Shown: positions 52,810 through 63,526 of the stretch, piece by piece
Layout: every line of letters begins with the position of its first letter
Numbering within the stretch: the first letter of the stretch is position 1
Assembly (NCBI GenBank): GCA_002077065.1
Contig: NAJO01000016.1
Span: 310,001-374,000 of the forward strand
DNA from: Cryoendolithus antarcticus
Lineage: Eukaryota > Ascomycota > Dothideomycetes > Cladosporiales > Cladosporiaceae
Length of the DNA: 64,000 nucleotides
Reading direction: 5' to 3'
Notes under the pieces: model-generated
Database searches by the model: none
Seen by the model: only the letters and a program-made list of their open reading frames with translations
Told to the model about the DNA's origin: nothing
Made by a program: the position numbers and the translations under genes

Positions 52810-54852
52810 ATGGCACATCAGCGGCAGATCTCACTCAGCCATCAACGGAGCATCTCGAAAGATCTCCGCCAGAGGCATGCATCAGACGCGGCGTCCCGAG
52901 AGGAGGAGTATAACGCATATCGCGCTAGTGCCGATCACAGACTTCTACGGTCAGACGGAACGATCATAACAGCAGACGAGGATGGGACATACTACAATGG
53001 ATTGCGGCCACAACGAAGCCCCGGCCTGGGAGACAGGAGGCCTTCGTTGCATAGACGGACACCGAGTAGTAAGAACATTTGGCCCACAGAAGTCCAAGTC
53101 GATGCACCCATATTGGAGCTTCCACCTGGAGCTTCGACGCCAAACCTCGAGCGGGCGGCGCAAGGCGATCCGATCATACGGCTTGCACCGCCGCCGGAAT
53201 CTCCGGGATGGGCGAACATGCCCAATAAGCCTCAATTGGCGATACTAGCAGGATCGCGGTTTGTCGACTTCTTCCAGATGGCTGCATTGCAGACATATAT
53301 GGTGCACCAACTTCGATCATTCGATCCTTCATTACCGGACGCGACGATCTCGCAACAAGCAGGTGTATTACAGGGAGCGTTCACGGCTGCACAGATCGTG
53401 ACGAGCATACTATGGGGAAGAGCTGCGGATCGACCCACTGTTGGCAGAAAGATGGTACTCGTGATTGGGTTGATCGGTACGGCATTGGGATGCATTGGCG
53501 TTGGGTTCAGTACTACATATAAACAGGCGGTGTTCTGGAGGTTGCTATGTGGAGCTATAAACGGGACTGTTGGATCTGCGAGGACGATGGTAGCGGAAGT
53601 CACACCCAAGCCGTGGCATCCCAGGGCGTTTCTCTTGCTGCCGGCAGCATTCAATGTTGCTAATGTTGCGGGACCGATATTGAGCGGGCTCGTAAGTGAG
53701 CCTTTTGATAACCTGCCCAATCTCTTTGGCGTTGGAGGGACGTTTGGTGGCGTTGAGGGGGTGTTGTGGATGAAGAGATATCCTTACGCGATTGCTAATC
53801 TAATGAGTACGGTATTGCTGCTGGGCGAAGCACTGCTTGTACATTACTTCCTGGACGAGACCCTCAAAGGCAAACGTCCCTTCGACATGTCCTCCCTCAA
53901 CCCAATGAACTTCCTCTCAAACACCATGTCGACTCTCCAGTCCGCCCGCTCCCACGGCTACCGCAAGCTCGCCTTCCATGACTCCTCAAGCGATGGACTC
54001 TTCTCGCAAGACCCTGACCACGAACTCGACCACCTGCCTTCCCACCCCGAGAAGTCTTCCTACCATCCTCCCACTCCACCCCGCCTCCCCTTCTCCCGCA
54101 TCTGGACCCCCAACGTCCTCTGGACTCTCCTCAGCATCGCGATCTTCGACTTCCACATGGGCGCCTTCGCGAACCTCTGGATCCTATTCCTCGCCACGCC
54201 GCGCGAATTCGTACCCGAAAACGAGTCGGACATGGACATCAAGCCTCGGAGTGCATTCAAGTTCGCTTCGGGTCTGGCGTTCCCACCGCCGACGATCGGC
54301 TTCGCGATGGCGATTATTGGGTTTATTGGCGTTGCGTTGCAGTTCTTGCTGTACCCTTGGGCTAATAGCCGGTTTGGATTGATGCGGTGTTTTCGATACA
54401 GCTTGATTCTGTTCCCTATGGCGTATGTGTTGGCGCCGTACATTGCGCTTATACCATCATCTTCGCCGTCACCGCTGCCGGCTTCAGGGACGCTGATCTG
54501 GCTTGGGATCTCCTCGGTGCTGTTGCTGCAGGTCTCTGCACGGACTTTCGCGCTACCGGCTACGATCATTCTGCTCAATAATTCGTCGCCGCATCCGAGC
54601 GTGTTGGCTACGATTCACGGATTGGGACAGACCTGTAGTGCGACGTTTCGGACGCTTGGGCCGATTTTGGCAGGTTGGTGGTATGGCATTTGGATGGAAA
54701 GAGGCGTCGTGGGCATGGCATGGTGGATCGTTGGGTTTGTCGCTGCACTCGGGGTGGGATCGAGCTGGGGCGTGAGGAATGGAAGTGGGCACGAGATTTT
54801 GCTGGCGGGCGAAGAGAAGGAAGGAGAGGGAGGTAGTGGAGATGGACGCTGA
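52810..54852 (+). CDS. MFS transporter
   Basis: Intronless 680-aa protein; the first ATG (52810, MAHQRQISLSHQRS) is chosen over the upstream TTG. A hydrophilic N-terminal ~140 residues is followed by about 12 membrane helices. The first loop carries the MFS motif as LWGRAADRPTVGRKMVLVIG. Later segments include FWRLLCGAINGTVGSARTMV, a long central loop (DMSSLNPMNFLSN to PFSRIWTPNVLWTL), and QTCSATFRTLGPILAGWWYG. It resembles the yeast YCR023C/plant ZIF1-like branch of the superfamily. The substrate is unknown. It lies on the same strand after two sulfotransferase-type genes, which may or may not be related in function. Confidence 0.85.
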   Translation: MAHQRQISLSHQRSISKDLRQRHASDAASREEEYNAYRASADHRLLRSDGTIITADEDGTYYNGLRPQRSPGLGDRRPSLHRRTPSSKNIWPTEVQVDAPILELPPGASTPNLERAAQGDPIIRLAPPPESPGWANMPNKPQLAILAGSRFVDFFQMAALQTYMVHQLRSFDPSLPDATISQQAGVLQGAFTAAQIVTSILWGRAADRPTVGRKMVLVIGLIGTALGCIGVGFSTTYKQAVFWRLLCGAINGTVGSARTMVAEVTPKPWHPRAFLLLPAAFNVANVAGPILSGLVSEPFDNLPNLFGVGGTFGGVEGVLWMKRYPYAIANLMSTVLLLGEALLVHYFLDETLKGKRPFDMSSLNPMNFLSNTMSTLQSARSHGYRKLAFHDSSSDGLFSQDPDHELDHLPSHPEKSSYHPPTPPRLPFSRIWTPNVLWTLLSIAIFDFHMGAFANLWILFLATPREFVPENESDMDIKPRSAFKFASGLAFPPPTIGFAMAIIGFIGVALQFLLYPWANSRFGLMRCFRYSLILFPMAYVLAPYIALIPSSSPSPLPASGTLIWLGISSVLLLQVSARTFALPATIILLNNSSPHPSVLATIHGLGQTCSATFRTLGPILAGWWYGIWMERGVVGMAWWIVGFVAALGVGSSWGVRNGSGHEILLAGEEKEGEGGSGDGR

Positions 54853-54917
54853 GCTGGCGATCCAGTGCCATTCCACCATACGGCCACACCTATCGTACGT
54901 CCTCACTGCTCATGTCG

Positions 54918-55493
54918 TCACTTCTTCTCATTCTCATTCACGACCATCTTCTTCACCCCTTCCTCCATCTGCTTGATGCCCTTCTCTAGCCCCTTGAGCT
55001 CCACCTTTGCTCCAGCAGAGAAAGCACGCACAGCAGCCTCCTTGTCAGCCTCGAACACATCGATCGCGACATCCAACGCATCGCTGCGAAGCTTTCCAGC
55101 CATCTCCGCAAACACATCAGCGACTTTCTTCACGGACGTCAAACTGCAGCCATAGCCTTCCAGAAACCCTTCACGCTTGATCATTGGCGCGACATCCTCC
55201 AGCTTCTCACCCAGTGCTTGCTCACGCGCTCTGCTGTGACGTTGTTAGCTAAATGATGAGTAGTGAGGTCTTGGAGTGGGTTACCTGAGCTTGTACGCCT
55301 TGTTGACGGCGGTAATGAGCTCTTGTTGCTCGGTTTTCGCGTCTTTGAGCGATTTATCGAGCCATTTGCCGGTATTACCGGTGCTGAAGGCTTTTTGCGA
55401 GGCTTTGAGTCCGGCGTCGGATTGGTCGTCGGATTGGTCGATGGCGGTCATTGAAGCCGATTTCGTTAGCTTGTGAGTGGGTTTGAGAGACAT
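54918..55493 (-). CDS. Small coiled hydrophilic protein
   Basis: Two exons, 55493-55285 and 55230-54918, with a 54-nt intron (GTAACC...GCAG); 173 aa starting MSLKPTHKLTKSASMTAIDQ. The protein is nearly all helical and charged, with segments SLKDAKTEQQELITAVNKAY, LGEKLEDVAPMIKREGFLEG and ELKGLEKGIKQMEEGVKKMV. No domain is recognised. It is convergent with the MFS gene, with 65 bp between the stops. Clean splice phases and uniform composition support a real gene. Confidence 0.65.
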
Positions 55494-56978
55494 CTTGTTC
55501 TGAAGTGAGGATGTCGGTGTTCAGGGGAAGAGAGGCGCCGTGATATAGGTGCCAAGACTGAGTGAGTCTGGATGGTAGTGTTGGAGGAAGGAACGTGTCG
55601 ACGTTTTAGGCATCGATTTCGTGACCTCTCCGGGTTCAGCTAGCCTTGCTTTTGCAACTATTGACGTACTCACATGAGCCGATTGTGAGCATGAGCAACG
55701 GTGAGAGAGCGCACAGCAAATACTGAGAATACTGGCTGGAAGCTGATTGAGAACGATAGACAGTCACAACGACTCTAACATTGCCTCTCACCAAACCTCA
55801 ATGACCGCCTCTGCTCCTGTCGACATAGCCAGAGCAATCAGCCCGAACGTCCTCCGCCGTTGAGAGGAGCCAGCAGCAGCCGCTCTGCGCTGCGATAGTC
55901 CGTATCGGTCTCCTGCCTATCGAGATCCTGCTCGTGCTCCCGCAATGGACTTCAGTGCAGTCAAGTGGCGCTTTCAGCATCGGTGAGAAGCAGCCGCAGG
56001 ATGGAATTTTCCGTTGGCGGTAATCGCTCTTCTCCGACTCGAAATCGCCGCTCTTCTGCTGCGCTAGACGCACCCACAACAGCAATCTCAAGCACGCAGT
56101 ATTAGTGAAAGAGACCGTCCGCATTCAGCAGGACAGAGATGGTCAGTCATTTCCGGCATCGAACAGACGCTCCTCCGGTGCTACCGACACACCTTAGCCC
56201 CCGGACACTGGAACTGCCTTGACTTTACTTCTCTGCAACTCTCAACTATCTCCTCTGCTCATTCGCAGGCAGCCATAGCAACCGGCTTGAGCGCCACTCA
56301 TCTCTGAGAAGATCGAGGGAGGGCTGCTCCGCACGAAGCAGTACACACTTGTTAGTCTTTCGCAGCGTCAAAGCATCTTCTATGCTCGCATACACGTACT
56401 TACAGTGGGTTAAACATATAATCAGTACCGGTAAGGAGGAGACTCTGAGAGTGCTTCGGTATTGACCTAGCTTCGCTCTTCTTCGAATCGGACCCGTCAT
56501 TTTATTGCATCTTGCGATGCACTCACAACGGCCGGCTCAATCTCAAGGGTTGGTCAGAGAGAGGAGATGATATTGACACGCATGGCGGAAACTTCTGCGC
56601 ACTATTAAGGACAGCCGACTGCTCCTACAGATCCACCGATGCATCCGCAGCAAGTATTTGGAACTCCAGTGTCAGTGAGAAGAGGTGGCACATTCACCTT
56701 TCGCACAACAAGTTTCGCCTGCCTCCACGATGTCGAACGGAGCCTGGCTGGCATGGACGCTTTCACGGCAGACATCTCCGGCGCACGGTACTTACGAGAG
56801 CCAAGGGCCGGGTGGGAAGTCATGTGTAAAGAGATGAAAAGCTACATTTCAACTGATGCGTGGCACTTGTTGAGGACAAAGTGAAGTAGCAGATGTCATA
56901 CCATCCTCAACGTTCAGCCGTTGTCATTCAGCAATATGTACCCATCAGTCGAACTGCATACATCATCGTGGTACTCGC
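55494..56978. other. Long intergenic region
   Basis: About 1.5 kb. On the plus strand a small frame from ATG 56639 to TGA 56884 (listed separately) is the only one with a plausible protein. The minus-strand frames at 55798-56124 and 56246-56500 have no recognisable content. Confidence 0.4.
56639..56884 (+). CDS. Possible 81-aa protein
   Basis: The frame starts MHPQQVFGTPVSVRRGG and ends in SYISTDAWHLLRTK. Just before it is CTCCTACAG, an acceptor-like site at about 56620-56628, so this could be the last exon of a gene whose first exon was not found. No family is recognised. It may equally be chance. Confidence 0.2.
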   Translation: MHPQQVFGTPVSVRRGGTFTFRTTSFACLHDVERSLAGMDAFTADISGARYLREPRAGWEVMCKEMKSYISTDAWHLLRTK

Positions 56979-58809
56979 TCAGTACTGCCTCATCAGTTCC
57001 TGTCCGTAGCTTTCATTGCCGAAACACGGCAGCCACTCTTCTAACGCACTTTCGAACAAGCTGACGCCAGCATAGAAGTGCTCAGGGCTGACTGGGCTAC
57101 TGAAGCCGACCGTACTGAAGTTCTGATGATTGATGTCGCTCGTGTTCAACAGCGCCCGCATATCGCTCACATGCACTGCATCTTTGTACAAGATACCAAA
57201 GACCGTATTGTTTGCAGGTGGGGAATTGCATTGAGGGATGTACTGCGTGCTAGTACGGTTCGGCGAGCCCTTTTCGATAGATGTGGGTGATAGTGCGCGC
57301 CATGGATCGTATTCTCCGGAAGAGAACATGATATTGGAGGGGTTTATGTGCCATCCACCGTACTTGTTGACCGCGGCGACGTTCGGCGTCGATGGCAGAC
57401 CTTCAGGAAATGGAAAGGTCTCATTGCAGTTGGCTTGAAAGTAGTCAAGACTCGTGTATTGACTCTCGATTGTGTGTTCATTGTCCGGATTACCGCGTTG
57501 ATAGTAGCCGTATTCCGAGCAATACTGCCACGTCCAGCTGTAATCCTGCGTTGGATCGCTGCCCGTGTATGGGATGCTATCGTAGTCTGTCTCGGCTATA
57601 CCGGTCAAGAAAGCGGACCAAGCGGCGGTGATATTGTGTGTAAGTGCTATGCCAGATTCGGAGGCAAGGGCTTTGGAAGTGCCGCCATTGTCTGTTGTGC
57701 GGGAACGCGTGTCGTTGAAGGTCTCCATTATGTCGCAGAAGGGAGCGATCGAAGCAGCAAAGCCGTAGTACTGGTAATACGACAAAGGCAGTCGCAAGTA
57801 GGACGCGACTTGTTGATTCGTAAGAGACTCTGCTGTCGTTGTGTTGACGAAGGCGGGTACCTGGCCACCTGTACCGGACTCTACCGCAGTGTAAAGTGCA
57901 AGCTTCAACGATCGTTGCTCTGCCATTGTTCCGTTTGCAAGGACATTGTCTACGTAGTTCGTGATAGCCGTGTAATCTGAAGAACAATTCCTTGTCATAC
58001 TCCTCTCTGCTTGCGCGTAGTATTGCCAGTAATCGACTGCAGCTTCGGTCGGTGCAGAGCTAGCCCATGCTGCATAGAACGTTTCCGGGTTACGTACACG
58101 CATGTGTGCACCTCGAATGCCTGGATAGCTACCTCCAAGCCAGATCCAAGGCGTGTACTTGGGGTTCAACAACGACCAATACGGCTCCAACCCTGGTGGC
58201 TCGAAGTTATGTGCAAAGTAGACAGGGTCTTGCAACGACTGTTCGGTGTTGAGATACTTGTAGGCTTCGTATCCATCGATCGCGTAGCCATCCTTGTTTG
58301 TAACGAAAGGAAGACTGCCACCATCGACATCGCCGTAAAATCGGTGTTCGAAGATCAGCGCTATGCCGCCGAAACGACGAGCCAATGTGAGAGGACTGCT
58401 GGGTCCGGCAGCATCGTATAGGAAGTAGGGCACCAACGGACGTGCATTCTGCTCGCCCGCATCGAAGTAGAAGACAGGACCTGCATTATTCAGTATGTGT
58501 AAGACCTTCATCCGTGACGTGAATTGATATTTACGAACCTCCAGGTTTGTAGTACTGATCATTCACCCAATATCGATTCTTGAACGTGCGCGTATCTGAG
58601 CCATTGTAGTGGTCGATCGGGATCTCTTTGTCTCATTAGCGCTATGGACATTGTGATTCTCTCGACGATGGGGGTTATGTACTGATTGTGAAAGCTGGAT
58701 AGTCCCATGAATTGATCGACACCTCGCGTCGATTCAGATAGGATGGGAGATGAGGCGGCGCAAATGCCATCGACAGAGTGGCCATCCCCAGTATCCGAGC
58801 AAACAACAT
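56979..58809 (-). CDS. Secreted serine carboxypeptidase S28 family
   Basis: Three exons, 58809-58683, 58625-58539 and 58480-56979; introns of 57 nt (58626-58682, GTACAT...AAAG with a GCTAATGA branch-like site) and 58 nt (58481-58538, GTTCGT...GCAG); 571 aa. The start MLFARILGMATLSMAFA is a signal peptide. S28 motifs: IPIDHYNGSD, FKNRYWVNDQYYKPGGPVFY, EHRFYGD, the nucleophile elbow WIWLGGSYPGIRGAHMR, NIMFSSGEYDPWRALSP (catalytic Asp), and DAVHVSDMR (catalytic His). The family removes residues C-terminal to proline at acid pH, and in fungi such enzymes are extracellular or vacuolar. Several N-glycosylation sites are present. The triad appears intact. The AAAG acceptor of the first intron is the weakest part of the model. 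Confidence 0.85.
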
Positions 58810-59454
58810 ATTGAGGCTTGATCACTTCTCCGAAATTTCCGAGAAGCAGGTAGAGGTCCTGTACGACCAGCGGTAGCAGTTACTCGGTTGATTGTTGCAC
58901 CTCGGAGAGCCTCCAAGCTGACGAGTGCTAGGAGCAGGGACCCAGCGCTTTCTACTGCGTACTGCACCGCAATTGCCCTGTTGTAGGTGCTGGTATAGTA
59001 GCACAGAAGCTTACCACCCTTGTGGAGAAGAGGTAGAGCTGCGTGTAGTATACGGAGAGAGATGCACGCGCAAAGGGAACGGTACTTAGCATGCCCATCA
59101 GCTATCAACCATGCCCGCAAGCGCCGCGATTGTCATGGTTTTATCAGAGGGCCAAGCTCTGCGTATCTTGAATGTACCCTACCTTCCTCTTCTGTACGAT
59201 GCAGTGACAGAGGTCGAAGAGAAGGAGAGCTCCGAGACATGATGCTTGCGTTCTACGGTGTCGTCATGTAGGGTTGTAACCCTGACTGAACTGTAGCTGA
59301 GCGATCCCGAGCGCATTCGAGCGTATGGATCATCGGCCCATTACAGATCGTACGAGGTTACAGAAGCAGCAAAAAGCATATAATCCCCGAAGCTGCCAAA
59401 GGCTAGCCGTCTCCAACGCCGTCGTCACTAACGAGTTTTCCCCTTGAGTCTACT
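58810..59454. promoter_or_regulatory. Divergent promoter region, S28 peptidase / DUF7704-like gene
   Basis: 645 bp between divergent starts. It must hold both promoters. No specific site was recognised. Confidence 0.4.
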
Positions 59455-59928
59455 ATGGCTCCTCCCCTCGCGCCTAAAGCCTCCACGACCCTTCCATACC
59501 TCTACCAATTCCTCCTCACGAACGTCGAGCCCGTCTTCACACTCATGGGCATTCTCTTCCTCCTCTCCAATCCCCTGAAGTACTCCTCCATGACCACCCG
59601 CGAGCTCGTCACCGCTCTCGATCCCGCAGCCTCATTCATCTACACCCAGCTCGCTGGCGCTTGGTGTGTGATCGCTTTCGCTGAAGGCGTGTTGCTTCGG
59701 CAAGTAGACGACCTGAAAGTCTGGAAGCTGGTCTGCATGGCAATGCTGTGCTCGGACGCGTTGTACACTCATTCGCTGGCTCAGCCTGTGGGTGGTTGGG
59801 GCGTGTTCGTGGATCTGGGAACGTGGACGGCGAATGATTGGATCGCTGCTTTGGGAACGGTTCCGTTCGTACTGGCGAGGCTGGCGATTGTGTCTGGCGT
59901 TGGGGTCCGGAGTAAGAAGGTGAAGTGA
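59455..59928 (+). CDS. DUF7704-like integral membrane protein
   Basis: Intronless 157-aa protein starting MAPPLAPKASTTLPYLYQF. Four hydrophobic segments are seen (about residues 17-38, 62-82, 90-108 and 130-148). The layout, a membrane protein with L-S-N-P-L-K-Y after the first helix and W-x-x-N-D-W before the last, fits small fungal membrane proteins grouped as DUF7704, whose function is unknown. The N-terminal proline/alanine leader is short and there is no cleavable signal. Confidence 0.75.
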   Translation: MAPPLAPKASTTLPYLYQFLLTNVEPVFTLMGILFLLSNPLKYSSMTTRELVTALDPAASFIYTQLAGAWCVIAFAEGVLLRQVDDLKVWKLVCMAMLCSDALYTHSLAQPVGGWGVFVDLGTWTANDWIAALGTVPFVLARLAIVSGVGVRSKKVK

Positions 59929-60517
59929 TGAGGGCGGTGGAGGGTTTGTGAGTTCAGTCGATCAAAGGGGAAACGTGCGATCGAAGAGGTATATGATTTG
60001 AGCTGCTCTACTGACTATGAGCATCACTGCATAATTTGGTTGCTTGCAAAGTGGCTTCATTCAGCGTTGGAGATTCTCGCCGACTGCTTTACTGTCCGGA
60101 CCGATCAGATCACGACCGCAACGTGGAGCGAAGTTGCTATTATAGTCATGCAGGCGTGCTCTCGGTTTGACGGAGAGCTGGTGATGGCGAGACTGGGGAC
60201 TGTGATTCAGACAATGATCACCAAACTGCAGAATCACGATCGAAATGTGATGTCGGCGTCACGATGGCACGCAATGTCACTGTATTTCCAATTGTAGGCA
60301 GGTATTAAGGTCATCTACGGCTCCCCTCTCACCGTACCCCAAACCAGTCCATTCCGTCCCATTCAGAGACCATTCTCATGACCCATGAAGTAACCCAATA
60401 AAATCAAACTCCGCGTACATCATCTGCTCGCCAGCCTAGCTTCCGCACCCGTTACATCTTTCCTCCACGTGGGGTACTCAATGGTATCTGAAGGTTGATC
60501 AATGTTGGCGTAGTTTA
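59929..60517. other. Convergent intergenic region
   Basis: 589 bp between stop codons of convergent genes. No supported feature beyond presumed 3' UTRs. Confidence 0.45.
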
Positions 60518-63500
60518 TTAGATGGATCTCTTGTGAGGGGGCACGTACTTGTTGTCGCCGCCGGCCGTGAAGCCGCGGGCGTTGTTGTTAGTATTGCCGT
60601 CGAAGAAGCCGCGACCGAATCCGGCGACGTTCACGTTGGTGTTGCCGCGCTGCATGGAGCTGCCGATGACGCCGGCTGGGTGACCGTTCGGACGCGTGGT
60701 GATGTGAGCGGGGCTGCGGTTGATGGGCACGCCGCCGGAGTCTTCGGAGTGCTCGACGTTGTTGCCGTTGAGGAGATGGGAGAACATCTCCTGCATAGAA
60801 GCTGTCATGTCCGGTCCGGAGCGAGTGTACTGGTTGGTCGGGGTGGCGCCGGCAGTCGCGTCGGTCTGGCGTTGAGGTCCGTTGTTTTTGTTTGGAGTGA
60901 AGGGAGATGGCATGCCACGCGAGGGACCGTTGTTGCGCCAGGACGTGTTGTAGTTCTGCGGGTTGCCGTTGGTGCCAGGACCGTTGAAGCGAGCAGACTG
61001 GTAGGAGTTGAAGTGATCCTGGCCGTTGGTCGGATGGAGGTTACGTGGAGGAGGTAGACCGTTGGCGGCCGCCCACGCAGCTGGCATGACGGCGTTGGGC
61101 GCATAGCCGTTATGTGTAATGCCACCCATCCCACCGAAGGTGCTCATCGGAGGTGGGTACGTTGGGGAGAAGTTGCCGTTGGGAGGTGGAATCTGACCGG
61201 CGAAGTTGTTGCCCGCCATCGCATTCGGCTCGAGTTGATAAGGCATCATCGCGCCGTATGGATCTGGGTCCGCGCCGTACTGCATCATGTACGACTGATC
61301 GAAGGGAGAGGTTGGCGAGACGAGAGCACCTGGACCGATACCAGTTGGAGGTCTACCGACCGCGCCTTCGGAGAACGACGCGGGGTTGACGGCGGAGAAC
61401 CAAATGCGTATCTTATACAGCTTGAAGAGATCGCCGATGAGAGCCTTGAAGTCGACATAATCGTTCGCATAGTAGTGGAAGATCAGCTTCTGCCAGTCCC
61501 TATCATGGGAGAAGGTGTCAGTTGTCTCTCGTCATACTTGCGACGTGTTGGAACGCGTCAATCGAGGTTGATGGATTCACTCACCACTGGAACTCCGCCT
61601 CGAGGATCTCCATATCCAGACCATGCTGAAACACCTTCTGCTGACACGCACGCTTCGCCTTCGCCTCATTCCCCTCTTTCTCACGCAACATGCGGATTTC
61701 GTGTGGTGCGGCCATACGCTTGATAGCCTTTGGCTTGAGATTGGCGTACTGATCGCGAGGAGGACGCGTCGATAGCCCTGGAGCTCCAGTATCCCCAGAC
61801 ATCGTCGCGTTCGGATTGACTGCACCGGCCGTGTTGTTGCGAGAGAACATCATTAACCACTTGTACTGCTCCTCGCCATACTTCGTCAAGAGAATCTTAA
61901 CCTCTTCCGCAGAGACGCGACAGTGCTGCACCGTGCCAAGATCCTGACCGCGATCGGCTTCGACGATCACCATATCGCCATCGTGGAGGTTGAGGCCGGT
62001 GTTGGTAAGCGTGTAATACACTCCGACGCGTGAACATTTAAAGCTCACGATGTAGAGCTCTTTATGCTGATAACGCGCGTTATTACGCATCGTCATGGTG
62101 GGTGGCAGGGCCGCGCGTTCGTAGGGCTCTAGGTGTACAGGGGGGGCCCTATAGCCCTCTGGTATAGTGTAGGGGTCGTATAGGTAGGGGGTAGGGTCGG
62201 TGTCGGAATCGGTAGTGTTGTTGGATGGTCGTGGCAGGTGGATGTCTAGGGGAGGAAGTTAGAAGAGAAGAAAATAGCCTATGTAACCCCCCTATCACAT
62301 GCACTGCTGCCTAGGCCACGTCAGAGTACTAAGTGATAGGCACTTCGTTGCTCGTGCTAACATTTCTGACGTCGGAGTCGGCGGCAGTGAAGTCAGAAAA
62401 GCAGTAGCCAAGGCTCCTAGTGAGGCAGAACAGCGTCCATAGTGAAGACAAGTCGGTAGCACGTGCTAACATGAGTAGAGGGGGGGGGGAGAGGTATGGG
62501 GGGGTGGGTATAGGGGGGTATAGGGCTTGTCAAGACTTACCTCCCATACGTGGCCTTGATTCGTAGTCAATGCCAACGAGAGAACCTCGTCTGGTCGGTA
62601 TGTCTGCAAGCGAGTGGCGTCGGCTTTCGTTGATATTGGGCAACTCCTCCCATCCCAAATGGGTCTGCCATTGTGGACGACGAGACGCGTGATCTGCAGC
62701 AAACACCATTGTCAGCACTTGCACATCGTGAGTCCCACATCGTAACTCGTGAACATCGTCAGTGCAGTAGCACGTGCTGTCCAGCATGTGACAACACCCT
62801 TGATCGCCACATCATCACATGCCAACACAATGATGAAACGCGTCGACACTCACCAGAGCTGAAGTTGCCGTAGGCAGAGTCAAACCTTCGATCCAACCTT
62901 TGTTCAAACATCGCTGCGTCCATTGTATCCGCTCGTCGATCAATACCACTATTTGAGTACCCAAAGCTCTCATACTGCGAAGGCATCGTGACAGTCCGCT
63001 GCAACGACGCGAAGGGAGGTTGAGAGGTTCGGGAGAAGTCGCCATCAGGTTCGTATCCGTCTTCGGTATCGATGTCCCCCTCTTCTGCTTCATGCAACAG
63101 ACCCAAGGGCACCATACTAGCAGAGGCTTGAGGTGTTTGCACTTCTGGTGGCGAAAAGGTCATCTCCCTTTGTCCCTGCGAATGAGAAAGCGATCGACCG
63201 ACTTTAGGAGTTGGCTGCAGTGGTATCGGAAATGGCAAAGCATTGTGTCCTTCGCTCGCAGCTGGAGATGGCGTTGCTGCGGATCGCGAACTTGCGTGGT
63301 TGCCATTCGGAGCTCCCAGATGTGTCTCTCTTGCGACTGCGCGACGAGTCTGGTCGTTCAACTTGAAGCTACCTCGCTGTTGTGTAGCCCAGATGCCGCC
63401 ACCTAGCCCTGGAACGCCGCTTTCTTTGCGTGGCAAAACTCCGAATGTAGTGGTGGATGGCCAAGGTCTTTCGTCTTCGGACGATGCGACAGCTTCGGAG

Positions 63501-63526
63501 TCTGGCGTTCCACGGCGATTCGTCAT
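60518..63526 (-). CDS. PSP1 C-terminal domain protein
   Basis: Four exons, 63526-62854, 62693-62541, 62245-61585 and 61499-60518; introns of 160, 295 and 85 nt (GTGAGT...GCAG, GTAAGT...CTAG, GTGAGT...ATAG) give one 822-aa frame starting MTNRRGTPDSEAVASSEDER. The N-terminal half is Ser/Pro-rich. The PSP1 domain follows: YQHKELYIVSFKCSRVGVYY, GDMVIVEADRGQDLGTVQHC, KYGEEQYKWLMMFSR, and, across the third intron, DWQKLIFHYYANDYVDFKAL and IGDLFKLYKIRIWFSAVNP. The C-terminal ~230 residues are Asn/Gly/Pro-rich and end in KYVPPHKRSI. In yeast Psp1 was found as a suppressor of DNA polymerase alpha mutations; bacterial relatives (YaaT/RicT) take part in RNA processing. A low-complexity cytoplasmic protein is likely. 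The long second intron and the exon-3 edge have unusual composition. Confidence 0.88.
62246..62540 (-). other. Unusually long, C-rich intron of the PSP1-type gene
   Basis: The intron is 295 nt against 49-93 nt for almost all others here. On the minus strand it opens GTAAGT and goes into a C-rich stretch (about 62460-62525). It contains the direct repeats ATGTTAGCACGTGC and ATGTTAGCACGAGC, and ends in a pyrimidine tract and CTAG. Removal joins the flanking exons in phase. Confidence 0.7.
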
